Shown piece after piece: positions 27,517-35,370 of a stretch of 36,696 bases of DNA. This DNA comes from Bacteroidota bacterium. Its GTDB lineage: Bacteria; Bacteroidota; Bacteroidia; Bacteroidales; FEN-979. The notes beneath the pieces are model-generated. The model searched no databases, was not told where the DNA came from, and was given only the letters and a program-made list of their open reading frames with translations. The position numbers and the translations under genes are program-made. The stretch covers positions 1 to 36,696 of the forward strand of contig JACNKI010000177.1 of the NCBI GenBank assembly GCA_014382125.1, in the 5' to 3' direction. Numbering within the stretch: the first letter of the stretch is position 1; each line of letters opens with the position of its first letter.

Positions 27517-29675
27517 GCTTCCGGTTTGAACTGCTTCTTTTTGAGTTTGCGATTGGATTGCAGGTCGATCACAACTCGATTTCCTTTCGTAACAGGACTT
27601 CCCGGTTGGATGGATTGGCTGATTACTGATCCTTTTCCATGAGCAGTGACATGCAGTCCGTTTTGCTCCAGCAGGTAAACAGCATCTTTCAATCCCATCC
27701 CTGTCACATCAGGCATGATTCCCCTTGGAACCGATTCAGGGAGGAGAGAGATGGTTTCACTGATTATTTGGGGCCTTGACCAGGGGACGTTGGGATTGGC
27801 CGGTCTGGCATTCATGCCCAGCGCCAGGTATATCTCTTCCAGATCCTTGGTTTTTCCTGCTTTGGCATAAGGAATATGCGGAGCAATGGGATCTTTACTT
27901 GCATAGTACCTGATTCCGGGATGACGTGCGTAAAGATGATCGGCAATCTCTTTGAACACGGGAGCCGCAACATAGGCTCCATAATAGTGCTGCTTTGTGG
28001 GATTGTTGATCACTACGATGATAGAGTACTGCGGATGATCTGCCGGGAAATATCCTGCAAAGGAGCCCTTGTACTGAACGTTATTGCCCTCTTTTCCATA
28101 TCCCTGGTTGTTTTTTGCTATCTGTGCAGTACCTGTTTTCCCGGCGATCTTGTACAACGGACTTTTGATGATAGTTGCGGTGCCTCTCTCCACCACTCCC
28201 TGCAACATCTTTCTGGTTTTGGACAGGGTTGCCTGAGAGCATATTGAAGGATTGATCACCTCTGTCCCGAACGATTGGATCACCTGTCCGTTTCGTCTGA
28301 TCTCTTTTACCAGCAGGGGCCTTACCATGGTGCCGTTATTGGCTACAGCATTGTATAAAGTCAAGAGCTGAAGAGGTGTCATGGCAACTTCATATCCGAC
28401 AGACATCCAGGGAAGTGAGAGTTTTGACCAGTACTTGCTTTTTGTGGTTTTGATGTTTGGTTTTCCCTCTCCACTGATCTGTACCTTCAATGGATTCTGG
28501 ATTCCCAGTTTGTATAATCCGTCGATGAATTTTTGTGGTTCCTCCCTATATCCGTTATAAATGATCTGAGAGGTCCCGACATTGCTGGAATTCTCAAATA
28601 CCTCCTGAGCGGTGATGGTTCCATACCCTCCCCGGTGAGAATCCGACAACGTCCGCCCGCTATATTTGATCTTGCCTTTCCCTGTTTGAATTGGCGTATT
28701 GAGATCAATCCTGCCATCTTCCAGGGCTACCAGAAATGAAGCCAGCTTGAATGTTGATCCCGGTTCTGAGCTCTCCCCAATAGCATAATTGTATTGTTCC
28801 TCATAATGATTGCCTTTTATTCGTTTCAGGTTTGCAATCGCTTTAATGTGACCTGTTTGCACCTCCATAACCACTACGCAGCCGTGATCGGCACTGTCGG
28901 TGATCAGTTCTTTTTTCAACGCTGTCTCTGCAACATCCTGGATATTGATGTCAATTGTGGTAATGATGTCATCACCATTTTGCGGTTCCAGTTCATTTTC
29001 CAGGTCGACAGGCACCCAGGCTCCATTCCCCACTTTCCGCATCAGCCGTTTTCCGGTGATGCCCTGGAGGCTGTGACTGAAATAACCTTCAAGGCCTACG
29101 AACACTTTGCTGGCGTCATCTTTGCTTTCGTAGCCAATTGTTCGCATTGCCAGTTCCTGGTAAGGAAGTTCCCGCTGATAATGCGGAATGACGATCAGAC
29201 CTCCTTTGTATTTTCCCCGGCGGAAAATGGGGAATGTGCGGAGCTTTCTCAATTCGGGATAGGTAATCTTGCGCTTGATTAGGGAATATCGCGCTTCATT
29301 GCGTCTGGCTTCCCAGAGTTCATCGCGGTATTGAGATGCCGACCGGTCAAGGAAGAGCTTCGAGAGACAGTAGGCCAGAGAGTCCACATTGCGACGGAAG
29401 ATCACTTCTGTAAGAGAATCCGTACAGGCATCGAACCGGATATCGAAGATAGGGATAGATGTTGCAAGGAGAGTGCCATCATCAGAGCAGATATTACCCC
29501 GAATAGCTTCTACGTCGACCCAGCTCAGCTCCTGTTTCTTCGCTTTTGCCATCAGCTCCGTGCTTTCAAACGACTGAATGAGGATTGCTCTCCCAATGAT
29601 AGCCAGCGCAAAAAGCAGAATGCCAAGGTAAACCAGGTAAACACGAAGCAATATGGATTTCTTGGCATCTTTCAT
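27513..29675 (-). CDS. ftsI: division penicillin-binding protein (FtsI/PBP2-type) with C-terminal PASTA domain
   Basis: Transpeptidase motifs GSTFKLASFLVAL, SSN (ENSSNVGTSQ), KTGTAQ; C-terminal MPDVTGMGLKDAVYLLEQNGLHV. Confidence 0.95.
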   Translation of the reverse strand: MKDAKKSILLRVYLVYLGILLFALAIIGRAILIQSFESTELMAKAKKQELSWVDVEAIRGNICSDDGTLLATSIPIFDIRFDACTDSLTEVIFRRNVDSLAYCLSKLFLDRSASQYRDELWEARRNEARYSLIKRKITYPELRKLRTFPIFRRGKYKGGLIVIPHYQRELPYQELAMRTIGYESKDDASKVFVGLEGYFSHSLQGITGKRLMRKVGNGAWVPVDLENELEPQNGDDIITTIDINIQDVAETALKKELITDSADHGCVVVMEVQTGHIKAIANLKRIKGNHYEEQYNYAIGESSEPGSTFKLASFLVALEDGRIDLNTPIQTGKGKIKYSGRTLSDSHRGGYGTITAQEVFENSSNVGTSQIIYNGYREEPQKFIDGLYKLGIQNPLKVQISGEGKPNIKTTKSKYWSKLSLPWMSVGYEVAMTPLQLLTLYNAVANNGTMVRPLLVKEIRRNGQVIQSFGTEVINPSICSQATLSKTRKMLQGVVERGTATIIKSPLYKIAGKTGTAQIAKNNQGYGKEGNNVQYKGSFAGYFPADHPQYSIIVVINNPTKQHYYGAYVAAPVFKEIADHLYARHPGIRYYASKDPIAPHIPYAKAGKTKDLEEIYLALGMNARPANPNVPWSRPQIISETISLLPESVPRGIMPDVTGMGLKDAVYLLEQNGLHVTAHGKGSVISQSIQPGSPVTKGNRVVIDLQSNRKLKKKQFKPEA

Positions 29676-29679
29676 GGAA

Positions 29680-30045
29680 TCACTCTTCTTCTTTGGGTAT
29701 CTTATCAAGTTTTGAAAAGAATATCTTGTATGGCGGCACACTGGTCTCCTTCAAACCGAGCTTCTGCGCTTGTTTAAACAATTCAGTTTGTTTGCTCAGA
29801 TACATCAGTGTCGATTTGGTGGTGATGTATTGGTACCGGAGTTCTTTGAGCTCCTTTTTCGTAGCTTCAATCTCTTTGAAAGTCTTTTCCGCGGAATACG
29901 TGTTTGCGATATAGATGATTGCGATGACAGCCAGGAAAGCCAGGTAAGGGAGGTTTGTTACCACACTTTCCCGGGTAAGGAACTCTCCATCCAGAAGGTT
30001 CTGAATGGGTTTGGATCTCTTTTTTTTTCGTTTCTTTTCTGTCAT
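29680..30045 (-). CDS. FtsL-like division protein
   Basis: Small basic N-terminus, single TM, coiled coil; located between rsmH and the PBP gene. Confidence 0.85.
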   Translation of the reverse strand: MTEKKRKKKRSKPIQNLLDGEFLTRESVVTNLPYLAFLAVIAIIYIANTYSAEKTFKEIEATKKELKELRYQYITTKSTLMYLSKQTELFKQAQKLGLKETSVPPYKIFFSKLDKIPKEEE

Positions 30046-30046
30046 C

Positions 30047-30940
30047 CTAATTTTTTTTTGCGATGCGTAACCGGGCACTTCTTGCCCGTGGATTCTCCTC
30101 AATCTCTCTCTCGCCGGGAGTGATCGGCTTCCTGTTAATCACTTCCAGGGGTACGATTGCATTGCCGTAAAAATCTTTTGTCACTTCTCCCGTCCAGTTC
30201 CCGGCACGGAAGAAATGCTTGACGAGTTTGTCTTCCAGCGAGTGATAGGAGATTACCACCAATCTTCCTCCAGGCTTCAGAACTTCGACACACTGAACCA
30301 AAAACTCCTTCAAAGCTTCGAGTTCCTGGTTCACCTCAATCCTCAGCGCCTGGAAGATCTGTGCCAGGAATTTGTTCTCTTTCCCTCGTCCTGAGATTGG
30401 TTTCAGAAGGGATACCAGCTCTCCGGTTGTCTCTAGTGGTTGCTCTTTTCTATTGGTTACAATAAGTCCGGCAGCCCGACGGAAATTTCTTACCTCGCCA
30501 TACAGTTTGAAAACTCCCCTTAATTTCCCTTCTCCATATTCGTTAACCACCTGTTTAGCTGTTATCTTTTGCCGTTTATCCATCCGCATATCAAGGATGC
30601 CGTCATTCCGGGTGGAGAATCCTCTGTCTCCATCATCGATCTGATGAGATGAGATCCCCAGATCGGCCAGGATTCCATCCACCGGTAGTGCATTATAAAG
30701 CCTCAGGAAGTTTTTAAGATGCCTGAAGTTGCTGTGAATCATCGTGAGGTGTGGATCATCAACCTGGTTTTCTATCGCCTCCGCATCCTGATCGAAGGCA
30801 AAGAGTTTTCCCTGTTTCAGTCTTTTCAGGATTTCACGGGAGTGACCACCACCGCCGAAGGTGGCATCGACATAGATGCCGTCAGGGCGGATAGCTAATG
30901 CTTCCATGCTTTCAACGAGCATGACACTCCTATGGTACAT
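30047..30940 (-). CDS. rsmH: 16S rRNA (cytosine1402-N4)-methyltransferase
   Basis: MYHRSVMLVESMEAL...YVDATFGGGGHSREIL...GILADLGISSHQIDD...GGRLVVISYHSLEDKLVK. Confidence 0.97.
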   Translation of the reverse strand: MYHRSVMLVESMEALAIRPDGIYVDATFGGGGHSREILKRLKQGKLFAFDQDAEAIENQVDDPHLTMIHSNFRHLKNFLRLYNALPVDGILADLGISSHQIDDGDRGFSTRNDGILDMRMDKRQKITAKQVVNEYGEGKLRGVFKLYGEVRNFRRAAGLIVTNRKEQPLETTGELVSLLKPISGRGKENKFLAQIFQALRIEVNQELEALKEFLVQCVEVLKPGGRLVVISYHSLEDKLVKHFFRAGNWTGEVTKDFYGNAIVPLEVINRKPITPGEREIEENPRARSARLRIAKKN

Positions 30941-31412
30941 CGTCAGGTTCTTCGGTTCTTTCAGGTTTCCCCATGACCTCTTCTGCCAGCAAGGCAAAGT
31001 CTTCCGGCTCATCAGTCATGAGTTGTTCATACTTATCTTTCGACCACACCTCAATGCGGTTGGAAAATGCAAACAGGATTACCTCTTTCTCAATACCGGC
31101 ATAGTTCATCAGGGTTTTTGGCAGCAACAACCGGGAACTTGCATCAAGGGTCAACTCGGTAGCTCCTCTGTAGAAGTAGCGGGCAAAATTCCGGTTCTTC
31201 CTGTTGTAGAGGTTCAGCTGATTGATCTCTTCGCTGATGACGGTCCATTCATTCATTGGATAGAGGCAGAGGCAGTTCTCAAATCCGCGATTGATCACAA
31301 ACATATCCTTCGCCTCAGGAGAGATCTGTTTCTTCAGGTTAGAAGGCAGAATCACCCGTCCTTTCTGGTCTAGCTTGCATTCGTATTCACCGATGAGGTT
31401 TGTTTCCGACAC
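30930..31412 (-). CDS. mraZ: transcriptional regulator MraZ, probable GTG start at 31412
   Basis: LIGEYECKLDQKGRVILPSNLKKQI; second half LDASSRLLLPKTLMNYAGI. The ATG at 31481 lies upstream of the operator-like repeats, so the downstream GTG is preferred. Confidence 0.92.
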   Translation of the reverse strand: MSETNLIGEYECKLDQKGRVILPSNLKKQISPEAKDMFVINRGFENCLCLYPMNEWTVISEEINQLNLYNRKNRNFARYFYRGATELTLDASSRLLLPKTLMNYAGIEKEVILFAFSNRIEVWSKDKYEQLMTDEPEDFALLAEEVMGKPERTEEPDDVP

Positions 31413-31435
31413 GCTTGTTGCGGATTTAAGCGTGT
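31409..31435 (-). promoter_or_regulatory. hairpin (ACACGCTT ... AAGCGTGT) overlapping the probable mraZ GTG start
   Basis: Perfect 8-bp inverted repeat, 11-nt loop. Confidence 0.6.
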
Positions 31436-31452
31436 AAATATAGTATAAAATC

Positions 31453-31477
31453 CCCCACAATCTCCCACAATCTCCCA
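31453..31477 (-). promoter_or_regulatory. candidate MraZ operator: three TGGGN repeats at 10-nt period
   Basis: Bottom strand reads TGGGA GATTG TGGGA GATTG TGGGG; matches the described E. coli MraZ box (TGGGN direct repeats, 5-nt spacers). Confidence 0.82.
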
Positions 31478-31533
31478 CCAAATTAATAAATTGTTAATAA
31501 CTTTCTCGGGAATATCCACAAGATGATCACCCC

Positions 31534-31607
31534 AAAATCCCCTGACGGGGATTTTTTCAATGCCGAATTACGATTTGCGATTTACGAATTAAGTCCCCTT
31601 CAGGGGA
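31534..31607. repeat. composite intergenic element: AAAATCCCC-tgac-GGGGATTTT hairpin, four GA heptads (31565-31592), then TCCCCTTCAGGGGA palindrome
   Basis: Direct reading; the CCCCTTCAGGGG core is identical to that in alaS 496-507. Confidence 0.8.
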
Positions 31608-31633
31608 TATAGGGGTAAACGGGAATAGGGATT

Positions 31634-33940
31634 CTAATGGCGAACAACCAGTTTCTGGGGAGAGAATGTGACGTTGTTGGATAGGTCGAGTAGCGTGATG
31701 ATATAGATGCCATTCGGAAGATAGCCGAATGAGATGGGAGCGGAATCCTGTATGGTGGTTGAAAAGAGAGATTGCCCGAAAAGGTTCAGTACCTCAACCT
31801 GGAGGGGGTTAATATAGGTGTCAGGGGGCAGTTTGATGAATAGGATCTCGCTTGCCGGATTCGGGAAGATCTTGAAGGATTCACCAGGTTTTGTTAGGAA
31901 ATAAGGCACTTCGAGTAAGACTTCCGGATAACTCTTGTTGCTGAAATAGTTCAGTCCGCCGGAGAAATTTCCAATAATAAGGTCCATCTTCAGAGAATCA
32001 GACAGGAAGCTGATGGAAGGAGCTGTTCGCCAGCCGCAACGAAGAGGAAATGGATCAGATGTGATCAGGTTGAATAAATTCCCGGAAGGGATATATGGAA
32101 CTTCCGGATCCGCTGGAATCGTATCAAAATACCAGATTTTCCCATCTTCACTACCAACCAGTAGTTGGTCGGTACCCAAATGATCCTTGAAAAAGCAGGG
32201 AATGGAGTAACCGGAATAGGATAACTGATAGTTGGTGACATTGACTTTACCAAGACTATCAGTAACATATGAGAACACTGGGATTGCCGTTATTCCTGTA
32301 TTCTCATAATAGGTTAGGTTACCATTTCGCTCACCGATAATCAGATCCAGCAATCCATCATGGTTAAAATCATATAGTTGAGGTGTGCTGTTCTCTCCGA
32401 CATCAATTCCCTGATAGTGCCACTGAGGAGAGAGAAATCCGGGAGGGTGAGAACCTGTTCCATCATTTTCCAGCAATGCAAGCGTGCCGTCCTCCTGTCC
32501 GATAATCAAATCCGGGTATTCATCTCCCGTAATATCTCCAAAAGCCGGAAACAAGCCTGTCAGCTTCAATGATGACAATCCTGCCAGGTCATCTGTTTTG
32601 CAGGAGAAAACGGGTGACGAAAGGTTTCCGGTATTTTCAAAATAGGCAATCCGGCCGGTAAATACAGAGTGAAGAGTGGCTTCCATGTAGTAGGAAGAGT
32701 CATATTTGCCCCAGCATCCGATCAGCAGATCTTTCAATCCATCACCGTTCAGGTCATAGAGGAGCGGATAGCTGTTAGAGCCTACATCGATCATCAGATC
32801 CTGGAAAAATCGCTTTGTCTGGAATTCAAATTGAGGCTGTTCATGGTTCCCTATGTTTTTATAGTGCCAGACAGAGTTGTAATTGTCTGCAATATCGAGG
32901 GTTGGATTGAATGGAGAGACAATGAGGTCCTTTAACCCATCTTGATCTGTGTCGACCCGGGAGGCAACAGGAAAATCAAAGAGATGAACAGGTTGAGTAT
33001 TAGGTGGAAAGAGTGTATCCATGGTGGTCATGAACGCACTGTCAATGGTCCCATTATTATAAAGAGCAATCAGGTTTGGGAAATCAATATCTGCCAGGAT
33101 CAGGTCTTTGAGTCCGTTGTTTGTTAAATCGATAGCGAGAAGGGTGGAGCCGGTATGTTTTGGTGAACTGGTGAATTGGCGAACTGGTGAGTTGGTGATT
33201 GTGGACTGTGGACTAAAGACTGTGGACTGGTAAGCAAGTGAACTTGGGCAATCAGCGTTGAGGGTAATCTTATTTGATCCTTCGTTCTCTTTGAACTTTC
33301 CCCAGCAATTGGTCTCCAGGCGATAATCCAGACTATCGCAAGTCCCGTATTTCTCCATAGAGAGGTTTTTATGATACTCGAGGAATGATCCGAGCCCAAA
33401 AAAGGTCAGCAGATCTAGGTCTCCATCCCCGTCGATATCTGATAATGCAGGATACTCGACTGGCGTGACAAGGATTCCGATATATCCCGAATAGAACCAT
33501 GACGTCAGCATGTTTGTGATCAGTTCGAATTTCAATATCGAATCTGAAACATTCAGGAATACCCTGATTCCTCCAAGTCCATATGTGAACAGATCCATTT
33601 TTCCATCACAGTTATAATCAGCTGTCATCACCCAGTCGTGGAGATCAGGAAATCTACTGATGAAAGAGGTGTCTAATTGATAGTCAACCGAGCCGGCATA
33701 TCCGATGTAGATGAGTGGCAGCAGTCTATTGCCATGACGATCAAAAACCAGCAGATCATTCACGCCATCAAGATCCATGTCTACGGCACAAAACTGACAG
33801 GAATTCATCCCTCCGGCCCAAGCCAATGGCGTAAATGGGTTGACTATTGTTTGAGCAGATGCCTGTTGCCAGATACCTGATAAGGCGATAAATGACGCTA
33901 AAGTAATCTGAATCCAGCTGTTGATATTCAATTTCCTCAT
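31634..33940 (-). CDS. FG-GAP/VCBS repeat protein with T9SS type A C-terminal sorting domain
   Basis: Repeated D-x-D-x-DG-x-x-DL motifs (DMDLDGVNDLLV, DINGDGLKDLLIG-like); C-terminus FKIFPNPASEILFIKLP...VEVLNLFGQSLF...LPNGIYIITL. Confidence 0.92.
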   Translation of the reverse strand: MRKLNINSWIQITLASFIALSGIWQQASAQTIVNPFTPLAWAGGMNSCQFCAVDMDLDGVNDLLVFDRHGNRLLPLIYIGYAGSVDYQLDTSFISRFPDLHDWVMTADYNCDGKMDLFTYGLGGIRVFLNVSDSILKFELITNMLTSWFYSGYIGILVTPVEYPALSDIDGDGDLDLLTFFGLGSFLEYHKNLSMEKYGTCDSLDYRLETNCWGKFKENEGSNKITLNADCPSSLAYQSTVFSPQSTITNSPVRQFTSSPKHTGSTLLAIDLTNNGLKDLILADIDFPNLIALYNNGTIDSAFMTTMDTLFPPNTQPVHLFDFPVASRVDTDQDGLKDLIVSPFNPTLDIADNYNSVWHYKNIGNHEQPQFEFQTKRFFQDLMIDVGSNSYPLLYDLNGDGLKDLLIGCWGKYDSSYYMEATLHSVFTGRIAYFENTGNLSSPVFSCKTDDLAGLSSLKLTGLFPAFGDITGDEYPDLIIGQEDGTLALLENDGTGSHPPGFLSPQWHYQGIDVGENSTPQLYDFNHDGLLDLIIGERNGNLTYYENTGITAIPVFSYVTDSLGKVNVTNYQLSYSGYSIPCFFKDHLGTDQLLVGSEDGKIWYFDTIPADPEVPYIPSGNLFNLITSDPFPLRCGWRTAPSISFLSDSLKMDLIIGNFSGGLNYFSNKSYPEVLLEVPYFLTKPGESFKIFPNPASEILFIKLPPDTYINPLQVEVLNLFGQSLFSTTIQDSAPISFGYLPNGIYIITLLDLSNNVTFSPQKLVVRH
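33165..33231 (+). repeat. GA-array inside the FG-GAP gene: octads GAACTGGT GAATTGGC GAACTGGT GAGTTGGT then heptads GATTGTG GACTGTG GACTAAA GACTGTG GACTGGT
   Basis: Direct reading; clean octad-to-heptad switch. Confidence 0.92.
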
Positions 33941-34010
33941 TTTTTATCCAGTCATCCAGTTTCACAAAGTTATTCAAACTTTCCCTACCTTTGATCCAAA
34001 CTCTCCGATA

Positions 34011-35171
34011 ATGGCCAGAATACTTGTAATCGATGATGAAAAAAGCATCCGGAACACCCTTCGTGAGATCCTGGAGTATGAGAAGTTCATGATAGAGGAT
34101 GCTGCAGACGGGAAGGAGGGGATTAAAAAAGCCAGAGAGCAGTTCTTTGATGTCATCCTTTGCGATATCAAGATGCCAAAAATGGATGGTCTGGAGGTGT
34201 TGGATCAGTTACTGATCATCAGCGATGCACCTGTGATTATGATCTCCGGCCATGGAACAATCGAGACCGCTGTGGAAGCAATTAAAAAAGGGGCGTATGA
34301 TTACATTGCCAAACCGCTGGATCTCAACCGCTTGCTTGTGACAATCCGCAACGCCCTTGATAAAGCCAACCTGATGGATGAAACCAGGCGATTGCGCAGC
34401 AAGGTGGAACAACGATACAAGATGGTTGGTGAATCAGATGCGATGATTGCAGTGAAGGAGATGATCGGAAAGATTGCACCTACGGATGCCCGGGTACTGA
34501 TTTCAGGCGCTAACGGTACCGGAAAAGAGCTGGTTGCCCGTCATATTCATGAGTTGAGCACCCGGTGTGATGGACCTTTTGTGGAAGTAAATTGTGCGGC
34601 GATCCCATCTGAACTGATAGAAAGCCAGCTTTTTGGTCATGAAAAAGGTTCTTTTACCTCAGCGGTGAAACAACACAAAGGCGCGTTTGAAAGTGCAGAT
34701 GGTGGTACGCTTTTTTTAGATGAGATTGGCGATATGAGTTTAGCTGCTCAGGCCAAAGTACTGAGAGCCTTGCAGGAGAACAAGATTACACGCGTAGGAG
34801 GAGAAAAGGAGATACCGGTGGATGTCCGGGTAGTGGCCGCCACCAATAAAAATCTTAAAGAGGAGATCAACCGGAAAACGTTCAGAGAAGATCTCTACCA
34901 TCGCCTAAGCGTGATCATCATTCAAGTACCATCGTTGAAAAACCGTCTGGATGATATCCCTTTGCTTGTTGATAACTTTATCAATGAATTCTGCGAAGCA
35001 CAGGGGAAACAGGCAATGACAATCACTCCGGAAGCTATCGGAGAGCTACAAAAGTTCAATTGGACAGGAAACATCCGTGAACTCCGCAATGTGGTTGAAC
35101 GGCTCGTAATCCTTTGTGGCGATCCGATTCAGGGTGAGGATATCGGGCGGTATGCGGCACCGTTGTTTTAA
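34011..35171 (+). CDS. sigma54-interaction-domain response regulator (NtrC-like) lacking a Fis HTH
   Basis: MARILVIDDEKSIRNTLREIL receiver; SGANGTGKELVARHIHELS; GHEKGSFTSAVKQHKGAFESADGGTLFLDEIGDMS; ends shortly after the AAA+ domain. Confidence 0.93.
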   Translation: MARILVIDDEKSIRNTLREILEYEKFMIEDAADGKEGIKKAREQFFDVILCDIKMPKMDGLEVLDQLLIISDAPVIMISGHGTIETAVEAIKKGAYDYIAKPLDLNRLLVTIRNALDKANLMDETRRLRSKVEQRYKMVGESDAMIAVKEMIGKIAPTDARVLISGANGTGKELVARHIHELSTRCDGPFVEVNCAAIPSELIESQLFGHEKGSFTSAVKQHKGAFESADGGTLFLDEIGDMSLAAQAKVLRALQENKITRVGGEKEIPVDVRVVAATNKNLKEEINRKTFREDLYHRLSVIIIQVPSLKNRLDDIPLLVDNFINEFCEAQGKQAMTITPEAIGELQKFNWTGNIRELRNVVERLVILCGDPIQGEDIGRYAAPLF

Positions 35172-35174
35172 GAC

Positions 35175-35209
35175 CTCAGTCCGCAGTCCACAGTCTACAG
35201 TCTTCAGTG
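35175..35209 (-). repeat. five heptads downstream of the response regulator; bottom strand GACTGTA GACTGTG GACTGCG GACTGAG family
   Basis: Top strand CCTCAGT CCGCAGT CCACAGT CTACAGT CTTCAGT. Confidence 0.85.
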
Positions 35210-35288
35210 TTTCTTTTGAAGTGTGATTTCCTAACATTAGATTTCCAAGCTCAATGGGAAAAGAAGATGATAATTTTTTTGTTGTGAA

Positions 35289-35321
35289 TTGCTTAACAAT
35301 TAGAAAAAAAGAGTAATTTTG
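35289..35321 (+). promoter_or_regulatory. candidate Bacteroidetes-type promoter TTG-N22-TAATTTTG
   Basis: TTG at 35289-35291 and TAATTTTG at 35314-35321 upstream of the gene at 35371. Confidence 0.5.
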
Positions 35322-35370
35322 CATTTCTAGAGCCTTTGCTTTATGAATTATACAAATTCATCATTTAATT

